Of a DNA stretch of 64,000 nt, positions 16,815-27,093 are shown piece by piece. The notes under the pieces were generated by a model. The model was not told the DNA's origin. It was given only the letters and a program-made list of their open reading frames with translations, and did no database searches. How positions within the stretch are numbered: position 1 is the stretch's first letter; each line of letters opens with the position of its first letter. A program made the position numbers and the translations under genes. This stretch comes from Saccharomycopsis fibuligera x Saccharomycopsis cf. fibuligera (Eukaryota; Ascomycota; Saccharomycetes; Ascoideales; Saccharomycopsidaceae): contig CP012819.1 of NCBI GenBank assembly GCA_001936135.1, positions 1,397,501 through 1,461,500 of the forward strand, given 5' to 3'.

Positions 16815-19676
16815 CTAAACAAACATTTGGCCAAACTGATTAATCATAAGATCAATACCTTCCTCGATTAAATTGATTTTATAATTACCAAAAATCAAAT
16901 TTTTCTTTTTCAAATACTTTAAAGTTTCTGAAGGAAATTGTGAGCGGTCAATTAGTAGCTGCAAAGAGTCTAACGTCAAATTAATCATATCTTCACCATT
17001 ATCTCCATTTAATGCGCCTTCATCTTTATCTTTAGCAACAGCAGCAGCAAAATTTGACAACAATTTGTTAGTTGATAATGTTATTGGAAGCTCGTCAATG
17101 AAGTCTCTTAGAAGGTTTGCAATCTGACCATAATCAAAGTCATGATTCTGTGTAAACACCAATTTTTTAACTTGTGTCTCTAATTCGCTGGCTTCCTCAT
17201 CTTCATCATTATCATCTTCAACGCTGTGATTTTCATCGAAGTCTGCATCATCCTCGTTGTTTTCAACAGTTGAATTTTCAGTTCCGTTGCCTTTTTGTGG
17301 AGTGAAGCTGCTTTCCTTACTGGTTATATTTTCTTCTTTTTCAGTATGTGGTGATTGTGGCTGCTGGTCCGATACTAACACCTCTTCAACATTTATCAAA
17401 TCTCTGAGAACTTCGTTATCCTCATAAAGACCCAACTTTTGGTCCATGAAATGAATAATGCATAAAATAAGTCTGCTGTAGATTGAAAAGTCCGGCGCTG
17501 GTTGCGATAGTTCACTTTCTGGTTCTTTTGCTGCTGCAGCTGGTGCTGCTGCAGCTCTAACATTTTTCAAATCGGCAGAAACTTCCAAAATAGTCTGCTT
17601 ATTTTCCATTATTTTGTAGATCAACTCAATTAGATAATTATCATATTTGAAAAGTTTTTCATTATTGATTAATATAAAATCAAGCAACAAAAAAATTTCC
17701 TCAATAAGGGAGAAAAATTTAGCAGAGGAGTTTTTCCGAGATCTTACTTTTTCCGAATTTAGAAACTTCAACAATCTGAAAATAGTGACGAATAATTCAT
17801 CCCAGTTGTATTCGTAAAGAAAATCAAATTCTGTGATTTGCTCATCTTCGTTATTGTCGTTGGATTGTTGCTGTTGTTCATGCATTGCAATATTGAAATT
17901 CTTGACCAAGATATCCAACACCAATAAAATGTTATCGATTGATAACTTCATACTGATTATATCTAAATTTTCTGTCAAATTGAATCTCAAGAAGCATTGC
18001 ATGACGTCAACAATATACAATATTTTGATTTTGAACTCACTGTCTTCTAAGTCATCTTCATCAAGGGATTGCGTATTGTCGTCAAAGTCTTTATAGCTGA
18101 TGAAATTATTAATCAGGGGCTCCAAATGATGGCAAATCTTATACTTGAATTGATTAATCGAGGTGCTTAGCAAATTACTAGATACATCAGTATTGGTGCT
18201 TAAGATTTTGAAAACCAATAATAAATTCAAACGGGATACAATATGATTGACTTTATTACCATGTTGGTTTTGAAAAATGAATGACGAATATGATAAAATC
18301 AAATCAATCAAGTTGTTTGTTGCTCTGGAAATGTCTGAATCATCTTGCTGCTGCTGCTGCTGCTGTTGTTGTTGTTGTTGTTGTATGGTTTCTTTATCCT
18401 TTTCATTCAAATATGAAGTCAAGTAGATGTTGTACGTATCACTATTAATCACCAAGGCATACAAGATTAAACTAAACGATAGGGATTCAATGAATTTGAT
18501 TTGTTCATTTTCAATATTTTTTTGCAATTTTTGCAACTCCTTTTGCTTCAAAAATTTATTTGATATCTTGTTAATTCTCATTGTTTTTTCCGCTATTTGC
18601 TGAGTAGTTATTTTAATCTCCGCTTGCTTTTCCTGAATGTTCTTTCTTTTTAATTTGAGCAACACTAGCAACTCGTCATCTAGCTGATTACTTAATAAGT
18701 CCTCATAAAAATAATTTAATTTGTTGAATTTATTAAACGTTAAAATATTGAAAAGCGAACCGCTGTAAGATTTTTGTACAATGAGGTCGGGCTTCATACT
18801 GTCCAACAAGATCAAATTGAAGGAGATTATATGGTATAGATTAGTATTTATGACTTTAAAAGTTTTGGGATTGCTAACTTTTTGAGCTAGCCAGGTTTTA
18901 TAAATGTTTTTCTCACTCAGTTTTCCAAATTTAGAATTATTCACAAGTATGCTTAATATTATGAATACCCTATTATAATCAATGACTGAAAGTTTGGCAT
19001 AATCATCATCAACTTTGACTTCATTGTCAAATTGCCCAAGAATAATTTTTTCATAAAGTTCTATATTCATGTCAACTTTGTAAAAATAAATAAAAAATTC
19101 TGTATTGTAAAATACAAGTATAGTGTTGAATAGCAAATGCAAGCTTGATTTTATCAAGTATGGACTATTTAGCCCCAGTTTGATGACTTGAAAAAATTTT
19201 AGCAATGTTTCCTCATGCTTGTCGAATATATCAGATTTCTCTTCAACCCAGTTATCGCTATTAAAAAGTATTTTCGCAATCAACTGGCTATGTGAAAGTT
19301 GAGGCTCTTCGTCATAGAGCGATACATTATGGTAGTATTTGCTTTGATCATCAGTGACGTTCTTCAATTGCTTGATACAGGCATTTAAGATCAATATTAG
19401 ATTATTGAGTAAATACGCATCATCTTTGTGATCTCGGTACAGGTTCAAAAAGAACGACGTAATGTTTTTAAAAAAAATTGAAGTTGTATATGTACATGAG
19501 TCGTTTGATAAATCAATGGAATCGAACGTCGCGATCAAAGCAGGCTCAATGATAGTTATGTTAAAAAAATCATTCCAGTACTGATCGCCATCAGGGCCGT
19601 CCTTGGGTACCAATTCGGAAAAAAAGCGACTATATATGTCAAGCGCAATTTGCGTATGTATATGATTTCCTGTCAT
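16815..19676 (-). CDS. Unassigned 953-aa helical-repeat-like protein
   Basis: A long intact ORF with ATG at 19676. The N-terminal two thirds are rich in Leu/Ile/Asn and alternate hydrophobic helices with short loops, which suggests an armadillo/HEAT-type fold. Examples are LLNNLILILNACIKQL near residue 90 and IKSSLHLLFNTILVFYNTEF near 180. A coiled coil (KRKNIQEKQAEIKITTQQ, about 340-395) is followed by a poly-Gln tract (about 435-447). The C-terminal part has acidic low-complexity runs (about 800-850) and a last helical segment. I do not recognise a family. Ldb17/SPIN90, ataxin-10 and Hid1 types were considered, but no diagnostic motif was visible. It ends convergently with VID30; its 5' side faces the 3.8-kb gene-free region. 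Confidence 0.75.
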   Translation of the reverse strand: MTGNHIHTQIALDIYSRFFSELVPKDGPDGDQYWNDFFNITIIEPALIATFDSIDLSNDSCTYTTSIFFKNITSFFLNLYRDHKDDAYLLNNLILILNACIKQLKNVTDDQSKYYHNVSLYDEEPQLSHSQLIAKILFNSDNWVEEKSDIFDKHEETLLKFFQVIKLGLNSPYLIKSSLHLLFNTILVFYNTEFFIYFYKVDMNIELYEKIILGQFDNEVKVDDDYAKLSVIDYNRVFIILSILVNNSKFGKLSEKNIYKTWLAQKVSNPKTFKVINTNLYHIISFNLILLDSMKPDLIVQKSYSGSLFNILTFNKFNKLNYFYEDLLSNQLDDELLVLLKLKRKNIQEKQAEIKITTQQIAEKTMRINKISNKFLKQKELQKLQKNIENEQIKFIESLSFSLILYALVINSDTYNIYLTSYLNEKDKETIQQQQQQQQQQQQQDDSDISRATNNLIDLILSYSSFIFQNQHGNKVNHIVSRLNLLLVFKILSTNTDVSSNLLSTSINQFKYKICHHLEPLINNFISYKDFDDNTQSLDEDDLEDSEFKIKILYIVDVMQCFLRFNLTENLDIISMKLSIDNILLVLDILVKNFNIAMHEQQQQSNDNNEDEQITEFDFLYEYNWDELFVTIFRLLKFLNSEKVRSRKNSSAKFFSLIEEIFLLLDFILINNEKLFKYDNYLIELIYKIMENKQTILEVSADLKNVRAAAAPAAAAKEPESELSQPAPDFSIYSRLILCIIHFMDQKLGLYEDNEVLRDLINVEEVLVSDQQPQSPHTEKEENITSKESSFTPQKGNGTENSTVENNEDDADFDENHSVEDDNDEDEEASELETQVKKLVFTQNHDFDYGQIANLLRDFIDELPITLSTNKLLSNFAAAVAKDKDEGALNGDNGEDMINLTLDSLQLLIDRSQFPSETLKYLKKKNLIFGNYKINLIEEGIDLMINQFGQMFV

Positions 19677-20982
19677 TAGGGGCCCAAAGTCTCGCAGTAT
19701 TGATTATCGCTGTTATATTGACGTATCACAGGTGGCATTTCTGGTCAATTTGTCTGCTGGCTTTTTTTTTACCACAGTTGACGATCGTCGTCATTTTCAG
19801 TCTATTGATATTATGTAAGTACATATATTGAAGTTACGTAATACTGACCTAGGGATTTTGATCTGGGAACCAAACACTCACAACTTCATGAAGATTCTTA
19901 TTTTTATGTTAATGACAGTGATGATGTGGTTGGCAATCAAAGATAAGCTTAGAAATATTTCCAACTTGATGTTTAAACGTTTCGGTCATTAAAACTACTC
20001 AGCTAGAAAATATTCCGACGCATGTAACCATGCCGATAGGCTTTGATACACCTCTATATAGCAAGAACAGAACTAGAGAAAAAACCTTTCGTTAACGAGA
20101 CTGGCGTCCTAAAAAGGTTTTGAGCATATGTTGCCAGTCAATGCCATTTTGGGTTGAAACTAGTTGAGTAACAGACACTATAGCATACTGTAAGCATTAT
20201 AGCTTGACGTAGATGCTATAAATGGCTGCTTGCCTTTTACCTGAAGTAGTAAGATAGTCTTAGGGCACTAGCTAGTTAGATAACGATAAGCAACGATAAT
20301 ATCATGCTCGGGATTCTGCTGCGCGCGGTGTAAATTTGAAAGTCCAATATCTCGTTGCGAGCTGAAATCGGGCATCGATGACAGTGGTAGTAATATTCGC
20401 CAGTTTAGTAAATTTTACGCGATTGATTAAGCGACTAAAAGTCTGTGCCTTTTCTTCTTATTAGGTACACCCACTCGACGACATGCTGTGTCAGCCAACC
20501 GACATATGTTTTGTATCTTTCGACTGAACTGAATCTGTTCTCTCTTGGGTTTCTTCTAATTCGAGCTATGCTCTGGTGCCACAGAATGATGGTTAACTAC
20601 ACTAAAACATCATTCGCACGGCTACGAGCTTGCATATCATGCACATCTTGAGTTAGACTACTCTCTCTATTTGTTCAAAGTTCTCCTTGAGCACCATCTC
20701 TTCCGGCTCTTTTTTGCTCGTTTCAACATCCAGCAAAGTCTTCAGTAAATGAGTAAAATCTGGCCATACTCTAAAACACTGTTTTATTGGTTGCACCCGC
20801 TAGTCGTTTCTCAAAAGAAAGTCTTTTGCAAAGCAATTCAAAATCTTGGCATGGAGTATTTATACATGGCATCTAAAAAAATAGTAAAAAGCTGGAAGCA
20901 GCTGCCATTAATGATGCGCCTGTGACTGATTATTGAAACAACTTTAAGAAGATGCTTGATTTATTCTATTTTTACTTTATGC

Positions 20983-21015
<33 letters not shown>

Positions 21016-21747
21016 CATATCCATTGAGGTGCACGGCCAAGCAAAACGTAACCGTCCAAACTGTTTAAATTCTCCAAAGTTAAACTTGTCGACTGGATAC
21101 TTTTTCCGCTCGTAAACATGCAGATAAAGGATATTAGGCTTCAAAAAACATCTCCTCATAGGTTATATTTATTATAAACTAAAATTGTATTTTTTTTCTA
21201 ATCTGAAATGAAGGATTTTGCGGCTTGTTTGCGTTCAAAACGTCTTCAGAAACGGTTTCTTCGAGTAACTGAAAGACGTTGGAGCATTGCTTTGATGCTG
21301 CTTGGTATCTCGGCTAAATATAATAAGTTCATTATGCGGTGTACAAGTAACACGGTTGGAAACAGCTATTTGAGAGAATGGCGCATGAAGAAAAAACTTG
21401 GTAGTTTCGCGGAGGATTTTCTCACGCAGTGAGTTATACCAACGGTTATCAAAGCAATACTCTCGCCAGAAGCACTATTATCATGAAAAAAAGAAAGCCG
21501 ATATCAAGTTATCGTGTAACAATTTTGAAAACTGCGCGGTTACAAAAAAGTAGTGTTTGGGCATATGTGAACTGAAATTTAAGCTCTTCAAGCTCCTCAA
21601 GCTCTTTCTCGGGAATTGTGTAGAAAGACTAATTTCATGCACATAGTCCTGATCAATTACTACAACAGCAGAGCTTGACATAGAAGCATTCGACAATGTG
21701 TCAACTAAAGAAAGAAAGCTTCAGCTGTGAAATGCTCGCTAATCGAC

Positions 21748-21768
21748 GAACGTCTCTAAGCGACGTTC
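21748..21768. repeat. Small inverted repeat
   Basis: GAACGTC (21748-21754) and GACGTTC (21762-21768) form a perfect 7-bp inverted repeat around a 7-nt loop. It could be a protein-binding palindrome or chance. Confidence 0.35.
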
Positions 21769-22232
21769 ATAATTGTTTTCTTTTTGTTCTAATCTCACTG
21801 ATCTGCTTCAACTCATATACAAAGCCTATCAACATCAAGACCTGTCCGTAACTTGTCGCCGGCTGCAGCTGCAGCTATTGCATCAATATACTGCAATGTA
21901 GATTCATGCAATGTGTAACGCACTGACCTGTGCGTTTACTACTAGCTAAGTGAACTATGCAGAGGGACAAAAGAGTATGGTCCAACCTCGTCAAGAGACA
22001 ATATGTGGATGCCACACCTTATCAGCAGCCCACCACAGTGTGCACAGCTCTTAACGCGTACGATGCAATATATGTTTTAGTATGCACGTAGCTTCTTCTT
22101 TTTATATAGGGAAAAAGCAACAACATAGATAGCTGGAAAGCAGTAAAAGGAGATACGTATTAGCCATATACTGGCAGCTATCGACGGAGCAATCCATCTA
22201 AATAGAACTTAATGAGGGTGTCAAAATGATAA

Positions 22233-22259
22233 GTCTTCCAGGATATGTCTTCCAGGATA
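22233..22259 (+). repeat. 14-bp tandem direct repeat
   Basis: GTCTTCCAGGATA occurs twice in a row separated by one T, and each copy lies next to a GATAAG motif (22228-22233 and 22256-22261). It may be a duplicated regulatory site. Confidence 0.5.
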
Positions 22260-22412
22260 AGAAAATGAGTGATTTGCGTGGGAAGTATTCAAATTTAATT
22301 GGCGATGGTTAATGTGCTTCTGTGGGAGCTCCTTTTACATACCCACCTTGATCAACAACAATGTAACCGGCATGAAGAAGAAACAAAACTAAGGATTTTG
22401 CTCTGTTTCCTG

Positions 22413-22447
<35 letters not shown>

Positions 22448-23347
22448 TAAAAATAATATAAACCTCATGGCATCAAGAATAGTATCTCCCCATATGAGAT
22501 CAAAATCGGCCAACTGTTCTCGAAACTTTTAATTGAATTTCTTTTTCATAACAAAAGCTATCGCAATTTACGACGTGTAAGAAACACAGTTTTATCAGCG
22601 CAGGACCACTGTCTCCCCTGATCTAATTTTCATTTCTTTTTAGCCTAAACTTTTACTGATAGCCGGGCTGATTGCGCAACCGGAGAGTAAAAAAGAAACA
22701 ATCGTGAAAAAAAGTAACGTAAAACGGCTTTAAACACAATAAACATTTTTTATTTTTTTTTTTTTTTATCATCAAAGTATGTTAGTTTCTCAGGATCCCA
22801 CTAGTACATGTATCGGAAAGAAGATTATTTATAGATGGTAGACTGGCTTTTTGTCTTTCCCTTTTGCCTTCCTTTTTTCCATGTTTTGTCTGCGAAAAAT
22901 GCAACCAGCACCTAGCCAGGGAAGCCGCATCCATATATGGCTTGGGGATTTTTGGTGTAATTTCTGTTTTCCTATCTGGGTAAAAACACGAGTGGGCCGG
23001 AGGAGGTGATTGCAAGGTCCATCCCTGAGCCGCACAGTGCGGACAGTCATATTTTGCCCAATTTGAGTGCTGTCGTGTGCTGCAGCCCTATGCTTGTACT
23101 TAAAGAACCATAAAGTAATTATCATCTTAAGCATTATTTATGCTTCTATATGCTATTAACTGTATAGTACTGTGACATGGTGCATTATCTACGGCTGTTT
23201 CAAGTTAAAGCCTACAGCACGCAGCTTTATAGCACGTTAACATGCAGTTGATTAACGCTATCTTGAACGAGAGTCATCATGAAAGTCCTTGGTCACTTAG
23301 CAAAAGCACCAAGCAGTTGAAATGTCGCTCGAAGCCAAGGAAAGCAA

Positions 23348-23355
23348 TATATAAG
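23348..23355 (+). promoter_or_regulatory. TATA box of first OPT gene
   Basis: TATATAAG lies 167 bp upstream of the ATG at 23515, a typical distance for yeast. A second AT-alternating stretch (about 23405-23430) is nearer the start. Confidence 0.45.
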
Positions 23356-23514
23356 GCAAATTATCTTCTTGGCTTTGCAACTTTCAATCTCATTTTTGAC
23401 TTATTGATATACGTATATATATACATACACATTTTTGCTGTGTTAGGTTTTGGTGTCTTGTGCGAAAGTTGTTTTAAACGATCAACTGAATAATCGACAT
23501 CACACACTTCAGTC

Positions 23515-25839
23515 ATGGAGGCTATCAGATCAGTGATATCAAAGGATCAGCCGATCTCTGACGAAAAGCATATTTTGGATTTCGAGAAAGCAGAAGCAAT
23601 TGTTTCCAAAACTCAAGAGGACAATCCACTTTTCGCAACTGACCCAGTCATTTCTAATATTTCAAGATCCGTTTTAGGAGACGATTACGCTGGTGTCAAA
23701 ATTGACGATGACTCTCCATACCCAGAAGTTAGAGCAGCCATTCCGTCTAGCGATGATCCATCTGTTCCACACAACACTATCAGAGCATGGTTTTTGGGTT
23801 TCGTAATGACTACCATTGGCTCTGGTTTGAATATGTTCTTCTCCTTGCGTGCCCCATCTTTTTCCATCTCCATTTTCGTTACATCCATAATTGCTTGGCC
23901 ACTTGGTGTTGCTTGGGCTAAAGTTATGCCAAATATCAACATTTTTGGCGCACCTTTAAACCCAGGACCTTTCAACTTGAAAGAGCATGCTTTGATCACT
24001 ATTATGTCCAATGTTTCGTTCGGTGTTGCTTATGTCACTGATATTTTATTAGCCATGAACAACTTCTACAATAAAGACTTTGGCTGGGGCTTCAACCTTT
24101 TAGCTATGTTGGCTACTCAATGTATCGGTTTATCTTTGGGTGGTTTGTCCAGAAGAGTTCTTGTTAATCCACCATCTATGATTTGGCCATCGAATTTGAT
24201 TACTGCCACCTTTTTGACCAACATTCACATTAATGACAACCACCCTGCTAATGGCTGGAACATTTCTAGATTGAAATTTTTTGCTATTGTTTTCATCGCT
24301 TCATTTTTCTGGTACTTTTTCCCAGGTTACATATTCACTGCCTTGTCTTATTTTGCCTGGGTTACTTGGATCAAACCAAACAATGTCAAAGTTAACCAAG
24401 TGTTTGGTGCTTCCACTGGTATGGGTTTGCTTCCAATTACTTTTGACTGGAATCAAATTGCCGGCTACATTGGATCACCTTTGATTCCACCAGCAAGTGC
24501 AATTGCTTCTATTTTGTTCTCTATGGTGATTATTTTTTGGTTTGTCACTCCAATTGTTCACTTCAAAAACGTCTGGTACGGCATGTACTTGCCAATGTCT
24601 GACTCTGGCTCTTACGACAGATTCCAACAAACTTATGATGTCTCCAAAATTGTTGACGAGAACTTGACTTTCAAAGAAGAAGCATACAAAGAGTACTCTC
24701 CGTTGTACTTGTCTACAACTTTTGCTATTTCTTACGGTTTGTCTTTTGCTTCTATTACTGCTACTGTTATGCACACTGCTTTGTTTTTTTCTAAGGACAT
24801 CTGGAGACAACTTAGAAACAAAGAAAAGAAGGACGTTCACAACAGATTGATGGGTGCTTACAAAGAATGTCCAGATTGGTGGTACGGAGCGACTTTTCTT
24901 ATTTTCTTCGGTATCGCTGTTGGCACCATGAGAGGCTGGGACACTGAAATGCCAATTTTTTCAGTTATTGTTGCTTTGCTAATTGCGTTGGTCTTCTTGT
25001 TTCCAATTGGTATTATTGCTGCCATCACTAACATCCAAGTTGGTTTGAACGTCATTACTGAGTTCATTATTGGCTATATGGTACCAGGTAAGCCAATCTC
25101 TATGATGTTCTTCAAGACTTTTGGTTACATTACCAACGCGCAAGCTTTGACCTTCGTTTCTGACATGAAGTTGGGCCACTATATGAAGATTGCCCCAAGA
25201 GTTATGTTTTTCGCCCAATTTTTCGCTGCCATTTGGGGTGGTATCGTTCAAATTTGTGTTTTGAAGTGGGCTCAAGGTAACATTGAAAAAATGTGTGATG
25301 ATAAACAAAAGAATCACTTCACTTGCCCTAACGGGAGAGTTTTCTTCAACGCTTCCGTTATTTGGGGTGTCATTGGTCCTCAAAGACAATTCTCTGCTGG
25401 CCAGTTATACAACAGTTTGATGTACTTCTTCATTCTTGGCGCCGGTTTGCCAGTTGTTAACTGGTTGGTTTTGAAAAAATGGCCAAATTCGCCAATCAAA
25501 TGGCTCAACTGGCCAGTGTTCTTCACTGGTACTGGTTTGATCCCACCTGCCACTCCATACAACTATGGTGCTTATTGTTTTGTTGGTTTGTTCTTTAACT
25601 GGTTCGTCAAGAAGAAGTGGTTTGCATGGTGGTCCAAGTACAACTACTCTTTGTCTGCTGGTTTGGATATTGGTTTAGCTTGGTCTTCTTTAATTGTTTT
25701 CCTTTGTTTAACCTATACTAATACCGATTTCCCATCATGGTGGGGTAACGATGTTGTTGCCTCAACCATGGACACCCAAGGTACTGCCATCAACATTGTT
25801 TTGCCAGAAGGCGAGTCTTTTGGTTTGACTTCTTGGTAG
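23515..25839 (+). CDS. Oligopeptide transporter, OPT family, copy 1
   Basis: The 774-aa protein has an acidic N-terminal cytoplasmic tail (about 95 residues, with DDYAGVKIDDDSPYPEVRAAIP) and about 14-16 hydrophobic segments. Both OPT signatures are present: NPGPFNLKEH (about residue 150) and KLGHYMKIAPR (about residue 556). Others include the Cys-containing loop CPNGRVFFNASVIWGVIGPQRQF and the end WFAWWSKYNYSLSAGLD. The family imports tetra- and pentapeptides with protons across the plasma membrane; Candida species use several OPTs to take up products of secreted proteases. Codon use is highly biased (TTG, GGT, AAG), suggesting strong expression. It is the first of three tandem paralogues; an internal block is almost identical to copy 2. 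Confidence 0.95.
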   Translation: MEAIRSVISKDQPISDEKHILDFEKAEAIVSKTQEDNPLFATDPVISNISRSVLGDDYAGVKIDDDSPYPEVRAAIPSSDDPSVPHNTIRAWFLGFVMTTIGSGLNMFFSLRAPSFSISIFVTSIIAWPLGVAWAKVMPNINIFGAPLNPGPFNLKEHALITIMSNVSFGVAYVTDILLAMNNFYNKDFGWGFNLLAMLATQCIGLSLGGLSRRVLVNPPSMIWPSNLITATFLTNIHINDNHPANGWNISRLKFFAIVFIASFFWYFFPGYIFTALSYFAWVTWIKPNNVKVNQVFGASTGMGLLPITFDWNQIAGYIGSPLIPPASAIASILFSMVIIFWFVTPIVHFKNVWYGMYLPMSDSGSYDRFQQTYDVSKIVDENLTFKEEAYKEYSPLYLSTTFAISYGLSFASITATVMHTALFFSKDIWRQLRNKEKKDVHNRLMGAYKECPDWWYGATFLIFFGIAVGTMRGWDTEMPIFSVIVALLIALVFLFPIGIIAAITNIQVGLNVITEFIIGYMVPGKPISMMFFKTFGYITNAQALTFVSDMKLGHYMKIAPRVMFFAQFFAAIWGGIVQICVLKWAQGNIEKMCDDKQKNHFTCPNGRVFFNASVIWGVIGPQRQFSAGQLYNSLMYFFILGAGLPVVNWLVLKKWPNSPIKWLNWPVFFTGTGLIPPATPYNYGAYCFVGLFFNWFVKKKWFAWWSKYNYSLSAGLDIGLAWSSLIVFLCLTYTNTDFPSWWGNDVVASTMDTQGTAINIVLPEGESFGLTSW
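24584..25218 (+). repeat. Nearly identical block shared with OPT copy 2
   Basis: About 635 bp match 28163-28797 with only about three single-base differences seen. The sequences just outside (for example 24541-24583 against 28120-28162) are strongly diverged. This is the pattern of a gene-conversion tract between the tandem OPT genes. Confidence 0.85.
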
Positions 25840-25970
25840 TCAGTGTCTAAGGTTTACTGTCAACTTTATTTTTGTATTACCTAATATTTGTTATGTTTTG
25901 TTTTTTTTTTCTTTTTTTTTCCCTTAAGGGGTCTTTCCTTTTATAGTTCTGAACGTTTCTCTTGTTTATT

Positions 25971-25972
<2 letters not shown>

Positions 25973-26054
<82 letters not shown>
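25973..26054 (+). repeat. Poly(T) tract plus GTT microsatellite
   Basis: An uninterrupted T run of over 50 nt is followed by about nine GTT units, directly 3' of OPT copy 1. This is simple sequence, probably polymorphic in length. Confidence 0.85.
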
Positions 26055-26058
<4 letters not shown>

Positions 26059-26816
26059 TTTCACAGCTTAGAAGTTTCCATACCTGCCCTTACTTCTCTT
26101 TTGTGTTTCAATTAGCTTATTTTGCGTTTCCATTAGCTTATTTTGCTTTTTAATTAAGACTTCAATAGTCAGCTCTAATATAATCTTAATATCTATATTT
26201 GAAATTCATTTAGTGTTTTCTGTCAAAATAAAATCGCAGTTTGGCAGGTATATATTTTAAGCCGTCATCAAGATTTTCCCGTTGAATTATTATGCATATT
26301 TTCTGCAAAAGGTTTTGTATCCCGTAATAGGTTCCATTACCCCAAGTTTCAAGGACACTTATAAAGTTAATGAATTTTTGAAAATAGCTGCCAAGGTAGC
26401 TGCATCACGTCAAACACTTTCCCATGGGATTATACACTGTATGCTTTTTTATATAGCGGGCCGGTCAGAGAATACTCACCTAAACTGGAAGTTTACTAGC
26501 TGAAAACTAAGAAAATCTGATACTGTTTTCCAATAGTGAACTTTTCAAGTTAAATAATACAATGAATTATTACAATAAAAGGTAAATCGGCAACATTATC
26601 AAGTTGTTCTTGTGTTGATAAACTTCGTAAAACCTATTTTGCCTTGCAAAAAAAGCGTACATCAGAATACATAATTTTTCCATATCCAGTACACCTGCAT
26701 ATTGCAGTTGCAGCGAGAATAATAGCTATTGTTTGCAAAGACAGGAATAGGTCTGAGCATGCCATTTCATTGTTCTGCTACTGTGCTGTTTTCTACAAAG
26801 AAGTACTCACTTGGCC

Positions 26817-26824
26817 TATATAAT
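26817..26824 (+). promoter_or_regulatory. TATA box of second OPT gene
   Basis: TATATAAT lies 277 bp upstream of the ATG at 27094, in a stretch with no other TATA-like match of this quality nearer the start. Confidence 0.4.
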
Positions 26825-27093
26825 CGAGAAGATCCCCCCTCCTGGTAAAGTGTTCTAAATCTCGTCTTATTTTCGTTAGTAGTTATTTTTTGTACTGTTT
26901 ACTTTGATACCTCACTGAACGGTTTGTGACTAAATATTTTTTCTGTTTGACCATATTGGAATATTTTGGAGTTGAGAATCATTTTTGATTTCTAAGAAAG
27001 ATATTGAAAAAAAAAAAAAAAAAAAAAAAAGGAAGACATCGTTGAGTAGGAGAAGAAAATTACCAGCACTAACATACTTCGAAGCTGTCTACC

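Larger units (their letters stand above)
19677..23514. other. 3.8-kb gene-free region upstream of the OPT array
   Basis: No convincing gene was found. A 74-codon ATG ORF at 21208-21432 (KDFAACLRSKRLQKRFLRV...) has a basic composition but no family. Other ORFs begin at non-ATG codons or are low-complexity. Visible structure includes long T runs (about 20990-21015 and 22419-22446), a 14-bp direct repeat at 22233-22259, a small inverted repeat at 21748-21768 and scattered GATAAG motifs (19942, 20285, 22228, 22256, and reverse at 22018). It must hold the promoter of the first OPT gene and that of the 953-aa gene. Its length also fits a replication origin or centromere candidate, but nothing decides this. 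Confidence 0.5.
25840..27093. other. Intergenic region between OPT copies 1 and 2
   Basis: A 1.25-kb promoter region of copy 2. A poly(T) run of about 50 nt at 25973-26028 continues into a GTT trinucleotide repeat (26029-26054). A TATA element lies at 26817-26824 and a poly(A) run at 27006-27030 just before the ATG. Short ORFs here are low-complexity or lack homology. Confidence 0.6.

Noticed and set aside
21208-21432. 74-codon ATG ORF in the 3.8-kb gene desert
   Set aside because: No family signal and a length expected by chance. Not entered as a gene, although a small unknown protein cannot be excluded.
19942-22261. GATAAG motifs as proof of GATA-factor control of the OPT genes
   Set aside because: Five 6-bp matches in 3.8 kb of AT-rich DNA is only slightly above chance. 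Mentioned as a hint, not as regulatory features.
25888-26153. ORFs rich in Phe/Val after OPT copy 1
   Set aside because: They are translations of the poly(T) and GTT simple repeats.
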